DNA from: Larix kaempferi
Lineage: Eukaryota; Streptophyta; Pinopsida; Pinales; Pinaceae
DNA: 64,000 bases
Direction: 5' to 3'
Assembly (NCBI GenBank): GCA_027924585.1
Contig: BSBM01000636.1
Span: 4,790,001-4,854,000 of the forward strand
Part shown: positions 47,368 to 59,822 of the stretch, one piece after another
Numbering within the stretch: position 1 is the first letter of the stretch
How the letters are laid out: each line of letters starts with the position of its first letter
Position numbers and translations under genes: made by a program
The notes under the pieces: generated by a model
Seen by the model: only the letters and a program-made list of their open reading frames with translations
What the model was told of the DNA's origin: nothing
The model's database searches: none

Positions 47368-50014
47368 TGTAATTTCCTCTTCTGCTTAAGCATTAAGGAC
47401 TATCCCGCTAACCTATCTGATTCCCATAGGTTCGAGCGGGCACTGACATTTAGGGGATTGACTAAGGATTTATGCCATTTACACCATAAGAATATTTTAA
47501 GCATGGTTATTTGATCGCCAGTAGTTAAATAGGGGCCACAGGAACTAGGGCCCCCCTGCATGCAAAACATGCGAGCCATATTTCATGTTCAATGCACTAA
47601 AACTCCTTTATTGAGCCTCCATGCACACCAAAAGCACTGCATGCAAGTCAATTGGAAATTAGAAGATAAAGCGACCTAGTCATGCAAAATTTAGGTAAGG
47701 CCAAGTGAATGTCATAAAATAAAGGCAAAGTGAGTGAGTAATACCTACATATATGATTATTGATTTGAGAAGTCGATTTGGAGAGATCAATGAGCTATTT
47801 TGGGTTGAGTGCACACACTTAACTATTCAGTGTATTTTGGCAGCAAAATCTATATTCCCTAATCACTATCAGGTTGGATCATCCAGATTCAACATTGATA
47901 TCATCATTAGGCATCGTTCTTCAATTTCTTGCAGGGTTCGAGCTACAGATTGGATTGAAGGAGTTCGCCCTCCTTGCATGAGTGAATTTCACAAGGAGAG
48001 ATAGATTCGTATCTCAATCTATAGGGTTCCTTTCTTCTACATGATGGCTCTATTCTTCCGAGAGAAACACTACTACCCTATCCCTGGAAGAAGGGCTTCT
48101 TACCTGGACTCCCGAGCTAGTTATCAACATCTTTCTCTTTCAAAAGGCGTTCTCCCTTGCATGGGCGACTTTCTTAGAAAAGGGCTCATGTTTTAGGCTT
48201 CTGAGCCGGTGCATGGTCTGCATGCCGCTTCTATTGTGATCAGAGGGGGATTATAACCCCATTGCACACCTTCCGAAGAAACTTCTTATCAGTATTACAT
48301 CAATACATTCATATCTAGATTGGAGAGGGAGCATTAATAGCAAGGGCGCATTCTTGGAGGAAGACTACTCCATATCTTGCTCGTTATCCGGTACAATCCT
48401 TGCATTTTGGTCTTATATTGACGTACATCTACTCCTTCAACTGATGGTACGTACATGCATATTTTCTATCCCTATTTTATAGCATTTTATGATTATTTGG
48501 GTATTTAGGGGTTGGAAAACCCATGCATCTGCATGCATGCTGGTGGATTCCAGGAATGTGTACCTCTTTTAGGTAGATATACCAGAAGTATACTTTAATT
48601 ATCGACCAGGGAGCGTACAAACTTAAGAGATGCTAGGCACTATATGTGCACTAGAGGGTGATATTGTCCTTCTAAGTGTTCAATGTATCCTAAAGAATGT
48701 TTTAAGGGAATATGAAGTATTGTCCTAGAGAAACTAGGAAGCAGGAAATATGGAAGCATGTAAATCCTATCATTAAGAAATGAAAGTAGATCTATTTTAT
48801 CAGAACAAAAAATGAATCTAAGAATGCTGAAAGCTGATACATCTATTCCATTAATTGAATGCTGAAAACTGATAAATCTATTCTAGGAATTGAATGTTGA
48901 AAACTGATAAATCTATTCTAGGAATTGAATGTTAGAAACAATTAAATTCCGCCTACCAAATCAAATGCTGAGAGCAATTAAACCCTGTTCTATTTAAATC
49001 AAATGTTGGAACATTTAGAGTCTATTTCATCAAAATCAAATAAGGGAAGTATGCATGAAATCATGGATCTGACTCGTTATCTGGAAAAGGTATGAAAATA
49101 CTGGAACTCAGATATAAAATATGCCTGTGCAAATGGTACACAGTGGACTACAGATAGTGCATTACGGAATTAAGGATGCAGTGTTATCATACTACGGAAG
49201 AAAATCGTTTGTGTTGAAATCAGAATCTGATGTCTAAACAAATACCAAAGTAATTTCACGCATCATGATGATAGAAACAATAAATAAAATGCATGAGAAA
49301 TACCCGTAATGAAACACGAAACTCCTGATATACGTATTGAGGGTGCCCTCCCCAACACGTATTTTAGGAGGGAAAGAAACTTATGAGCTCAAGGAATTAA
49401 TATAACGTTGGTCTTTCATTTTCAATTCATAACTCCATGTTTAAGGAAAACGTAAAACAGAGCTGTCTCAAATACAAAAATATGCTGAAGATTTTTTTTC
49501 GAAAATGTCTCCAGACCCCCTGCTATTCGAGAGGTCCATATTTATTCTTATTTCTAACCTAGATCCACATTATAAATAACGATCCTGGTTAACAGAAGTC
49601 CTTCCTATAAATCGGGAGAAAATGGGATTGCTAAGTCACTCATGATCTTCAGTCTTGAGCTTGGTTACTTGTTACTTTTTTCAGGTCACCTACACCCTGC
49701 TCACACATGCCTAAATTCATATGATTAGCACATAAAACGCTTAAAGCATAAGAAAAGATAATCGCTAAACTACTTCATGTAGTAATCAAACAAATGCATT
49801 CTCCCCTACAAAAAGAGATGTTTTTTTATCCTTTATTGCTTTTGTGTGGCATAAATGGGGTCTATGGAGTACCTATATCTCGGGCTCATCACATGCGCAT
49901 GCAAGCGTAGTTCGGTACATACATTCATATCTACTTCAAGCATTGAGCCTTAAAGACTGTTTGCAAGAAACAAATTCCATAAAAAAAATAAAAAAATTAG
50001 TTTGAGATATTACA
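47368..50014 (+). repeat. 3' LTR of gypsy E, split by an insertion
   Basis: Starts TGTAATTTCCTCTTCTGC after the purine-rich AGTGGGGAGGA and ends GAGATATTACA, followed by AGTAC. Without the insert at 48541-49891 and its extra CATGC, it is 1291 bp. Confidence 0.95.
48541..49891. mobile_element. TG...CA insertion of 1351 bp, probable solo LTR
   Basis: Begins TGGTGGATTCC and ends GGGCTCATCA, flanked by CATGC at 48536-48540 and 49892-49896. The uninterrupted site is in the other gypsy LTR. No coding sequence. The 5-bp duplication and TG/CA ends indicate an LTR-type insertion. An internal run of near-identical 40-bp units (TTGAATG-TGAAAACTGATAAATCTATTC) lies at about 48820-48950. No other copy is in the window, so solo-LTR status is inferred. 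Confidence 0.75.
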
Positions 50015-50351
50015 AGTACATATCAGATCATGTGTGACTGAATGATGGTTCTACATAGAGACAAATATGCATACAAAGAGATATGTCCAAAATGTGGGCA
50101 TGACAAATACCCAAAAATTAAAAATTAGGGGTAAGGCACATGATCCTCCTGATAAAATACTGAGGCACGTGCCTATAATCCCATGGATTCAAAGGCTATT
50201 TCATTGCAAAGAATTATCCATGTTGCAAGGGTAGCATGCCTCTCATAGAAGTGAGCTAAGAGTTATGTGAATTCCAGTAGATTCAATATCCATAGAGCAT
50301 ATAACAGATACATGCCCGATAAGTTCAAGGATGAAGTACATAGCCTTCAAT
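50015..50351 (+). pseudogene. CACTA TNP2, second piece (copy 2)
   Basis: Continues after gypsy E with the YISDH codons, then the EICPKCGHDKYPK zinc-like block, a PIIPWIQRLFHCKELSML block in another frame, and PDKFKDEVHSLQ. It corresponds to 1690-1915 in copy 1 and goes further. It ends where element F is inserted. Confidence 0.75.
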
Positions 50352-52331
50352 TGATCTAAATCTTAGTGGGGAATATAGTCTAAGTTTGGATGTAAATGTC
50401 ATAAATCCATATTTTTATTAAGTGCAAAAGGGAACACGACGGACATGTAATTTATGGACCCAAGTAATCAAAGTTGACATGGTCAACAAGACACCTTATA
50501 AAAATGTAGTAGGGAGAGAGAGTTTAGATTGGGAAGAAGAGGTCCTAAAATTGGCCTCATTGCATGTAATGGTTCATACAAATAGAATACTTCTTCTCCA
50601 ACTTTCTCTTGTATTTTCATGGTGTATTTCGTTTATCTATTTTTTCAAGGTTCCTTCTATAAATATCTTGCTACATTTGCATGTTTTATCTGCTCTTCTC
50701 TTAACATTCAAGGCTTTTGGATCTCATCCCTCAAGATCTAGGTCATTAGTATCAGAGCAGGTAACCAATCCATGGGAATGAGGGTTTGAAGCATAGTTCA
50801 GGTTCAAAGAGTTGCAGTAATATCCAACTTCTTTTTGGCTCTCTTAGAGTCCATTTGACTGGTCATACATTGTAAGCATCATAGTTAGTCCAGAAGAACT
50901 ACATGGTTTTTCTACCCTCGGATCTTCGTTCACCATTGTAGGAGCATCATACATGGATTTAACTACATCCATTTATTTGAAATATTTGGAAATTGTGTAG
51001 GATTTCAATGCTGCAGTCGACTATTCCATAATCTCTACAAAAACCCTTGCTTCTCTACAAACCCTTGTCATCTTGTGTGGCCCTGTGCACTCAACACTTT
51101 CACATCAAGCATTATTTCATCTTCATGTGGTCATGGAACATCTTAAAATATGTTTTTCATGCACATTGAAGCTTGGGTGACCTCATTCTTCCCCTTTCTC
51201 AACCTATCCACAGTTGTACGACCGCCATAGAAGCACAACGATGGATGGATTGGAGGTTGACCTACCTCTGCAAACTTTTAACAGATTTTGTGACCTCTAC
51301 AGGGAGTTTTAGAGTGTCTACCATATTTTATCGAAAATGATTAATTTTCATCTTAAATGGGCATTTCACAGAATTTTGTTTTATTTCCTGGTTTGAGAGA
51401 TATTGTTAACTAGAGTTCTACATGTATTTTACCCAAGAAGGCCATGCAAACCTTGAGTTTAAACACAAATTTTCTCACTCCTTGGGATAATACATAACAT
51501 TTCTATATACTTATGGAAATATGTCTCTGATATCTTAAATGGGTCTTTGACGGAATTTGATTTCATTGCCTGTAGCTAAATTTATAAACAAATTTGCAAT
51601 CAGATATCAACTGCACCAAAAGTCACGAATTTCTCATGATTTTTTAATTTTTGTATTTATTAAATAGCATTGCAATTTTATTTTTACCAATATAATTTAT
51701 TGGGCATGCATAATTCCCCAATGTTATAATTCAAGAAGAAGAGAAATTTTTTTATTGCCAGATCAGTTATGGGTCATCCATAAACCCAGGGTTACAGGTA
51801 AACCACACAAAACTTTTATTTTCATTGGTAATTGACAAATGCAAACATGTTGGTATGATACATAATGAGGTCTTGTTTTTTTTCTTGGTGAAATGATGGG
51901 AACCGTCATTTTCTAAGGGGGTAGGATTGATATGAATCTTGGGGGGGATTATAGTCTAACTTTGTATGTAAAAGTCATAAAGCCATATTTTTATCAACTG
52001 TAAAAGAGAACACGATGGACATATCATTTATGGATACAAGTAATCAAAGTTGACATGATCAAGAAGACACCTTATAAAAAGATAGCAAAGAGATAGTTTA
52101 TATTGGGAAGAACAAGTCAAGAAGAGGTACTAAAATTGGCCTCATTGCATGTAATGGTTCATAAGATTATAATCCTTCTTCTCCAACTCTCTCTTGTATT
52201 TTCATGGTGTATTGCACTTATCTATTTTTGTCAATGTTCCTTATATGAATTTATTAGTAGATTTGCAGGTTTTTTTTCCTCTTCTCTTGGAATTCAATCC
52301 TTCTGGATCTCATCCCTCAAGATATGGATCA
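50352..52331 (+). mobile_element. Small LTR element F without coding sequence
   Basis: 5' LTR 50352-50745 (394 bp, TGATCTAAATCTT...GGTCA) and 3' LTR 51928-52331 (404 bp, TGATATGAATCTT...GATCA). The degenerate primer site TAGTATCAGAGC is at 50747-50758. The purine tract (AAGGGGGTAGGA) lies just before the 3' LTR. The target duplication is TCAAT/TCGAT, one mismatch. The TATA box is near 50496. The internal part is only 1182 bp and shows no gag or pol. It is a non-autonomous or internally deleted element. Removing F restores the TNP2 reading from HSLQ to LNIT-DGFN. Confidence 0.85.
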
Positions 52332-53270
52332 TCGATTGAACATAACCATGGATGGATTTAACTTTTATTCGCTCCAAAATACCAACTATTGTGTTTTTCT
52401 AGTAGTTGTGATCAATAAAAATACCCCCCAATGGTTGTCTATCGATAATGAACATCTTATGTTGGCTCTTATAATCCCTATTGGAATACAAGTGAAGAAT
52501 ATGAATGACTTGATGAATTTAAGAAATTATGGGAAGGGATCCCTCTATATGATGTATCAAGACCCATCCCAGTGGAGTGGTCTTTTACATTGTATGGTAT
52601 ATGTGTGTACACCATGAATGATTATCTAGGATTAGGATTTTTCTTTGGTAAAAATGTTGATTGATTTGTTTATCTTCATATGATTGTTTTGCATGGTTAA
52701 TTTGGAGACATTGTCTATGTTAATGTTAATGTGCTATATATACAATAACATCGCATGCCTTGTAACAAAAGGGTATCATGGATGTAAATGTTGTAGACCT
52801 TCTATAAAGGCTAGATGGTCCAACCACTTAAAGGAGAAGGAATTTGCAAAGTTTTTCAATTCAAATGCAGAACCCATGTTCGATGATATTGAATCTGTTG
52901 ACATTATATTGATAAAAATCTATTGGGATGAAAAGGAAATGTATATTTTATGAGCTTCCATATTGGGAGAATCTTAAGATTTCCCACTTACTGGATCTTG
53001 TGCATGTAGTTAAAAATATTTCATCTTCTTTATGGTGGCATATATCAGTGAAAACGAGTGACACATTGGGTTTTAGGAGAGATATTATTTCTTAAAATAC
53101 TAAAAAGAGACATTGTCCAAGAAAAGAAAGTAGAGGAGGCTAGTCCCTCTTGGTATTTTAAGGAATGTGATGTCCCATGTATTTTGAAGAAAGATGATCT
53201 TTCTATGGAAAATGAATTTATATTGGGTCTGAATGTTCCTTCTTTATACAAGTGATACTGATTCACTATA
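52332..53270 (+). pseudogene. CACTA TNP2, catalytic region (copy 2)
   Basis: Contains the Transposase_21 (TNP2) core: MDGFNFYSLQNTNY, VVVINKNTPQWLS, EHLMLALIIP and QDPSQWS. It is followed by LVTKGYHGCKCC and ARWSNHLK, then FYELPYWENLKISHLLDLVHVVKN, and finally DDLSM-NEFILGLNVPSLY. The frame shifts several times and includes stops. The DUF4218/DUF4216 part seen in copy 1 does not follow, so this copy ends here or is deleted. Confidence 0.8.
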
Positions 53271-55129
53271 GATAATTAATTTTCAAGGTTGAAATCACAT
53301 AACCATTTGAACCTTCTAAGGGTATGTGAATACATGTTTTTTTTCCTGCAATGTAGGCTCTAAGATACTAAGAACTCACAATTTTATGGAAATTAATTTG
53401 TATGTGTTTATTTTGGAGTGTCATTATCCTTTTCTTATGCATGGGTGAGTGAACCATGACTTCCACTAGAACCTATGGTACTATACCATGTTATCGCCCA
53501 AATATAGCACACATGTGACATTTCGGTAATTATTGCAGAAGGACATCATCAACATACAATCATAAGTTGCATTTTCTTATTTAGTAATAAAATAACATAG
53601 TCTAAGTAGGAAGTAAAAAGTCATTTTTCACAACTTTAGGCTAAATATTTGAGGTCCCCAATGAACCTACTATCTCTCGCTAAAAGTAGCTACAATATCA
53701 TACATTGTTTTTCATTCATTAAAATAAATTATTAGTCTAAGGAATTGAGTTAACTTGTATTAGTTTCAAACTCTTTTTGCTTCTTGCATGTTTCTTCTTA
53801 AAAAGAGCAATCTAGATTATCCCACCTTTACACACAAACAAGGGACCTAAAGACTCCTCTCACTTTGAGTATGCTATGTCATACACTCACAAGTGATCTT
53901 GATAAATAAAAAAATGTGAAAGGTTTGAAATACCTCCCTTATCACATTTAGTATTGTAAAGTTGTCTTTTTGCAAACATCATTCACACTTAGATATTAAT
54001 TAGGAGGAGTAACAAACCATCAATGTTCATATCTCTTTTCTTTATAATTCTCATAAGTTAGTTGCAAAATTATACTTTACTTTTCCTTCAAACACATGTG
54101 TGCATCTCTCACTTGAAGCACACACCAAGGGACCTAAAGACTCCTTTCATTTTAGTATGCTCTACATCTTGCACTCACAAGTGATATTGATGAATAAAAA
54201 AAATGAAAGGTTTGAAATACCTCCCTTGTCACACTCTTAATAAAATTTGGAACCCTTGTAAAATCAAATCGTAATGTAATCCTAACCAACTAAAATACTC
54301 TATCAAATAGGTCACAAAATGATTTTTAGTAAGGATAAGATTTATTGGGCTAGGCATCCAAATAATGCCCACCGATCTTCTTCATATGAAAAAATAGTTG
54401 TGGTTCACTTCTAGGGAACTTCTAAATCCCGCTACAAGCAAGCGTGATCAAACCTAGACAAGAAGGCAATGCCCAAGTATGCAAAAGTCGAGGTAGAGTT
54501 GTTTTTGTTCACCACATTGAGCCACCAATCTCTTTGTGGAGGTGACACTTTACCATTCAAGGTCGAAACACTTATCCACATTTGACGTGGGTATCTTAGT
54601 GGCCAAAAATAGGATCATCTCTAGGTATATTTTTTGGGATGCATTTGTACATGAGTGAGATTGCATTGGCTATTGAACATGTGGCCAATCCTCCTGATTG
54701 GGATGCATTTGCACATGAGTGAGGTTTCGTTGGCTATTGGAAATGTGGCCAATCCTTTTGAAACATAGCCCTAATACCCCTAATTATAATTGATTCATTC
54801 ATATCTCACTAGCCATCTTAGGTGGGTTCACAACCATTCGAAAAGAGAGCTATTGGAAGGCCCAATGATGTTTTGAGAGGAAGGATGTTAGTTCAAATAG
54901 GTAAATATCATTGTTGCTTTTTATTACAAATATCATCTAAATGTAATTAAAAAAAAATTGACACATAATTTAACACAATTAGATGATAATCTAAAGATCC
55001 ACATCATATGGAGCTCCCAACCCATATTTTCCCACATGCATTTAAATCCCTATTTTCCATTCCCTAGTCCACCTAGTTTGTACCCCACAACTCAATCTGG
55101 GGCAAATTTAGTTCAACCCTCTCCTGCAC
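53271..55129. other. Unassigned DNA with short duplications
   Basis: No gene recognised. A segment of about 115 bp (CAAGGGACCTAAAGACTCCT through GGTTTGAAATACCTCCCTT) is repeated at about 53842 and 54126. A segment of about 62 bp (GATGCATTTG-ACATGAGTGAG to ATGTGGCCAATCCT) is tandemly duplicated at 54640-54762. The end may belong to the gypsy relic that follows. Confidence 0.5.
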
Positions 55130-56504
55130 AGTAGACCCAACATTTTGAGCAGTTGAACATGGAAAATCCCCCCAATTCACAAAATCAAGGAAAGAAAAAA
55201 GGCAATACCAAACAACAAAACTAGCCACGAGCGCAAGGGGGAAATCCTCCTATCTAAATAAACTGGAATAATGGAAATAAAAACTAAAACACAAGTGCCA
55301 ATAATCCCCCCAATCAAGGAAAGAACCCTAATCTAAGAACCAACTTCCGTTGCATTATGTGTGGAGAGTATGGCCATTACAGACACCATTGCATGTTGAT
55401 ACCAGAATGTCAACAACTAATTGAAGCCAGCCCTCCCCAAGTAAACAATGCACCACTTCCACAACATGTGGTCCTACAAAAAAAAATTTCCAATCAAGGG
55501 GCTGTCTCCTATCAACAAGAACCATACCCACAGAGAGGGTTCTTTTCAAAACATATATATGAATACACCAAATATCATCTTCAAACCCATAATAAAGGTT
55601 ATGGCACGCCAGAACCACAATAGAGGGAGGATTCACCCACTACAACTAGCGGGCATTTGCAGATACAATGTCCTCGTAATGACCCAATCCCTCGAATACC
55701 AAAACCGCCGCTATGAAAAACTGCTCATATTCCTCATATGAAAGGCACACATAACTACATTGTTGTAGATGATTTGGCCCAATCCCATACCGGCAAGTCC
55801 ACTCTCGAAGTTCTTTAGTATTTCCCTTCCCAAAAGAAGGTATTGCCTTCAACATTACGTGTAATCGACCCATCTAATTCACACCTTATGACCTTCGATA
55901 TCAACCATGGCGAGAATAGGTTTCCTTCATCTATTGATTTCCAAATCCTCGTCACCCAACTTAATTCCATCATCCATCACTCTCTGTTCTTATGATAGTT
56001 GTTTGTCTCAACCACAAGGATTATATTAGAATGTCCCTATAGAATTTTGGGGGGAATGGTACTCCTTGATGTCAAAGTAGTCGATGCACAACTCAGTTAC
56101 AACATCCTCTTAGTTCATAGTTTCATGTACACCATGAAGGTAGTTGTGTCATCTATATTCCACCTCACGATGTTCCCTTGCCATGGAAAAGTCGTCGCCC
56201 TTGACCAACTTACTTACTATGAGTCTCACCCCAATTCTAATCTAGAGAGCATCCTTCCCATTGTAGGATAAAAAACACAACCATCATATGTAGACATTAT
56301 TCCATGCATTTACAAATACTTAGCATTGCTAGGGGCATACATTGGCCCTCCAACAATGATCTAAGGATCCACAAATAGTCTTATGTGCACTAACTTCACT
56401 TCAAAAGATAAGACACAAACTACTTGTACATATACGTCTTCACTTAAAAAATATCACCACCTCGAAGGAGAAACCATATCCCCAACTCCTTCAATACCAC
56501 TAGT
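55130..56504 (+). pseudogene. Gypsy gag-protease relic, left of C
   Basis: A zinc knuckle CIMCGEYGHYRHHC (C-x2-C-x4-H-x4-C) is encoded at 55354-55395. At about 55999-56271 a frame reads LGGMVLLDVKVVDAQLSYNILLV followed by hydrophobic positions, the pattern of the protease-flanking region in non-chromovirus gypsy elements (Tat-like). Several stops occur. Copia C is inserted at CTAGT, and the reading continues on its far side at 63551. Confidence 0.55.
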
Positions 56505-57096
56505 TGTTGATGTATATGTAACTGCGGAATGTATTTCATATATATTTATTGTACCCTTATTAGAGATGTGTTATTCCTCTATAAGGAAGTGTCGTCATGT
56601 GGATTGACAAGTGTCTCAAGTGTGTGTACTTGCCGATGGGTTATTAGACCACCATGTGTGGGGTCGGCCCTGAAATATATATATTATAATGTGGATGTAC
56701 CTAGCTAGACAAGTTGGCCCCATAAGGTCACTGGGCATCACGTTAGTATAAATAGAGATCAGGTGATCTCTATTTAGATCATTCGGAAAAGTACATCTCT
56801 CTCACTCTGAAAGTGGCGCACTAGTGAGGAGGAGGATCATCTGCTACTAGGAGACTATCTCAGTGTATTTTGGTTGTACTTTGGTTGAGCCATTGCTCTC
56901 TCTATCTCTCAGGAAGTTGTGGGGTTTTTCACCTTAGGGTTTTCCCCACGAAAACTCTGTGTCTCTTATCTCTCATGCTTTTGATTCTTGTGATGCTTGT
57001 GATGCTTATTGTGATTGTTATGCATTGATATACTGTATATGTTATTCTCTCAGTGAAGATCCTATAGTATTGTGAATCAATGCTCAAATTTTAACA
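56505..57096 (+). repeat. 5' LTR of element C
   Basis: Starts TGTTGATGTATATG and ends CAAATTTTAACA. The TATA box is at 56747-56754. The TATA-overlapping dyad is perfect here (arms 56749-56760 and 56765-56776, loop AGGT). Confidence 0.95.
56747..56776 (+). promoter_or_regulatory. TATA box with overlapping 12-bp inverted repeat (C)
   Basis: TATAAATA is followed by TAAATAGAGATC, loop AGGT, and GATCTCTATTTA. All 12 pairs are perfect. The 3' LTR copy (63203-63230) has two mismatches, and the copies in A and D have 11 pairs. Confidence 0.85.
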
Positions 57097-57108
57097 TGGT
57101 ATCAGAGC
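57097..57108 (+). promoter_or_regulatory. Primer binding site of C
   Basis: TGGTATCAGAGC directly after the LTR (initiator tRNA-Met complement). The leader runs to 57662 and resembles those of A and D. Confidence 0.95.
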
Positions 57109-57662
57109 TAACCTGAGAAGAAGACATTTTGCAGTGACATAAACTTGAGTTTCTTGTTTATTGGGTTTCTATCCACAGTTTTTAGTATAGTAGATTGACT
57201 CTACTCATCAAGGCGCATCTATCTGTCCAATCATAATTCAATTCCGAGCATTTTCAGATTTGGCCCTAAAAATTAGGGTTTCCACAAAAATAGGGATTTC
57301 TGAAATCTGAAGACATAGCTGGAAGCTCCTTGCAAACATCGAAGTTTAGAGCTTTGGATCGAGATTTTTGGCTGGGTAGATCTCCGGAAAACTCAAACCC
57401 TAATTCAGGGCTCTCCCCAGTGAACCCAGGAGGACAAAAAGGCAAATCTGAAGGGTAAAAATTTGCTGATATCAAATTCTGAATACACCAGGCTGACCAT
57501 CTCATCAAGGCGCATCTTTCTATCCTTTCAGAAAATTGAAATTCACATTTTTAATTTTTAGGGTTTTTTCGACAAACCCTAATCCAGGACCATATCCAGT
57601 TTTCAGCATTTCAAGTGGTAAGACCTAAATATTTTCTATTTCCATTTGAAGTACTCTTTAAG

Positions 57663-59822
57663 ATGTCTCATCACACCAAGCTTGAGGATAAGCTTGAAGG
57701 GGCTGATAACTTCCGAGCTTGGAAGTATAGGATTGGGTTAATCCTGGAAGAGAATGAATTGGACTCATATATAAAAGAAGACATCCCTATCCCAGAGGAT
57801 GAAGAGGCCAAGGTATTGCATAAGAAGAACTTGGTCAAGGCAAAGAGAATCATTGCTGATTCTATCAAAGACCATCTCATACCCCATGTGTCTTCCCTAA
57901 AGACACCCAAGGAGATGTTTGACTCTTTGACCAAGCTATTTGAAGGGAAGAACATAAATCGGAAGATGACTCTGCGGAATCAATTGAAAGGGGTCAATAT
58001 GTTGAATGGAGAAACCATTCAATCTTACTTCTGCAAGGTCTCTCAGATCAAGGAGAAACTTGAAGCTGTGGATGAAGTAGTGGACAATGGTGAAGTTGTT
58101 ATGACCACTCTGAATGGCCTACCTAGGTTATGGGACTCCTTTATTCAAGGAATCTGTGCAAGAAAGAAATTGATCTCTTTCAGTAAACTGTGGGAGGAAT
58201 GCTCTTAAGAAGAATCTATACTTGTAGCTCGTGAGGAAAAGATGGGAGGTGAAGATCAAGCTCTCGCAACTCACACCAAAAGAAGCAAGCCCAAGAAGGA
58301 GCACTCTTGCTACAAAAGATCCTATCAAAAGAATAAGAAGGATCTAAGATGCTTCACATGCAATGAGAAGGGTCACTTTGCTTCAGATTGTCCCAAGAAC
58401 AAAAGAGATAATAACAACAACTTCAGCAAGAAGAAGAAGGGCAACAAAAGAAAGTTCGATGCTCATGCTACCGAGGATGATGAACCTCCAAAGAAGAAGG
58501 CTAGGGAAGAAAGTAGTGATGATGACTCATCAAGTGAAGAAGAGTATGTTCTAATCTCTGCTCTCACAGGTACTATCTCCCATGGTTGTAATGATTGGTT
58601 GATTGATAGTGGGGCTTCCAAACACATGACTGGGTTTAAGGAATCTTTTGTGATTCTTTCTGAACATGAATCACCCCATAAGGAGAAACTTGGGGATGAT
58701 TATCAATACCCAATCAAAGGAAGTGGTGAAGCCTCCTACAACCTAGATTCTGGAAAATCTTTGAAGATGAAAGAAGTCCTTTATGTACCTGGGCTCAAGA
58801 AGAACTTACTCTCCATCTCTGCATTGGATGAAAAAGGTATGAGGGTTGCATTTGTGGATGGCCAAGTCCTAATGTGGCCAAAGGGAAAGACCATAGATGA
58901 TGCAGTAGTGATTGGAGAGCAAGAGGGAGGTTTGTATAAATTGAAGGGACAACTTGAACATGCCATGGTGCATGAATCCATGGAGCCAAGTGAACTTTGG
59001 CATAGAAGACTTGCTCATATGCACTATAGGGCACTTCCAATTGCAAGCAAGGCTGTAGAAGGTCTTCTTGAAATCAAGAGCAAACATGAAGGTGTTTGCA
59101 AAGGATGTGCAAAAGGTAAGAACATTAAGAAGGCTTTCCCAAGCAGTGAAAGGAAGGCCAAAGATATCCTGGAAATCATTCACTCAGATGTATGTGGTCC
59201 TATGTCATCCAGTTCTCTTAGTGGGTATGTTTACTATGTCTCATTTATTGATGACTTCTCCAGGAAGACTTGGGTATACTTCTTGAAGAACAAAGATGAG
59301 GTGTTTGATAAGTTAAAGGAATTCAAAACCTTGATGGAGAATCAAACTGACAAGAAGATCAAAACATTCAGATCCGACAATGGTGGAGAATTCACCTCAG
59401 GTGACTTCAAGAAGCTTTGTAGTGATTCAGGGATTAAGAGGGAGTTGACTACTCCTTATAATCCTCAACAGAATGGAGTTGCAGAAAGGTAGAACAGAAC
59501 AATCATGGAAGCAGCAAGGGAAATGTTGCATGACCAGGATCTACCTATGCATCTATGGGAAAAAGCAGCTAGAACAGCTGTATATGTGCAGAACATAACA
59601 CCCCACAAGATATTGGACATCAAGATACTAGAAGGTCCTTTCTGGTAAGAAACCTGAAGTCAGCCATCTCAAAATATTTGGTTGTCCAGTATACACTCAT
59701 GTCCCAAAGGAAAAAGAGGACTAAACTAGATCCTTCAGGAAAGAAGGGTATCTTTGTGGGTTACAGTGAAAGCTTGAAGGCTTACAGAATATACTTTCCA
59801 GGGTTCAAGAAGATTGATGTCA
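57663..59822 (+). pseudogene. gag-pol: gag-protease-integrase of C
   Basis: Starts MSHHTKLED. A TAA at about 58206 interrupts gag, then the same frame continues: zinc knuckle CFTCNEKGHFASDC near 58350, protease DSGAS near 58608, integrase HHCC and the first two DDE acidic residues, with a TAG after GVAER at 59490. After 59600, small indels shift the frame (near 59635 and 59715). The homology to A ends at KKIDVS (59822), about 130 residues before RT begins. It keeps CAA at the position where A has TAA (58920). Confidence 0.95.

Larger units (their letters stand above)
28109..50014 (+). mobile_element. Ty3/gypsy chromovirus E with nested insertions
   Basis: Flanked by AGTAC at 28104-28108 and 50015-50019. 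The 5' LTR is 28109-28796 plus 41982-42585, split by copia D. The 3' LTR is 47368-50014, split by a 1351-bp insertion. With insertions and one duplication copy removed, the LTRs are 1292 and 1291 bp. The internal part is 42586-47367, with a primer site, gag-pol and chromodomain. It inserted into the TNP2 gene after codons for VEY. Confidence 0.95.
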
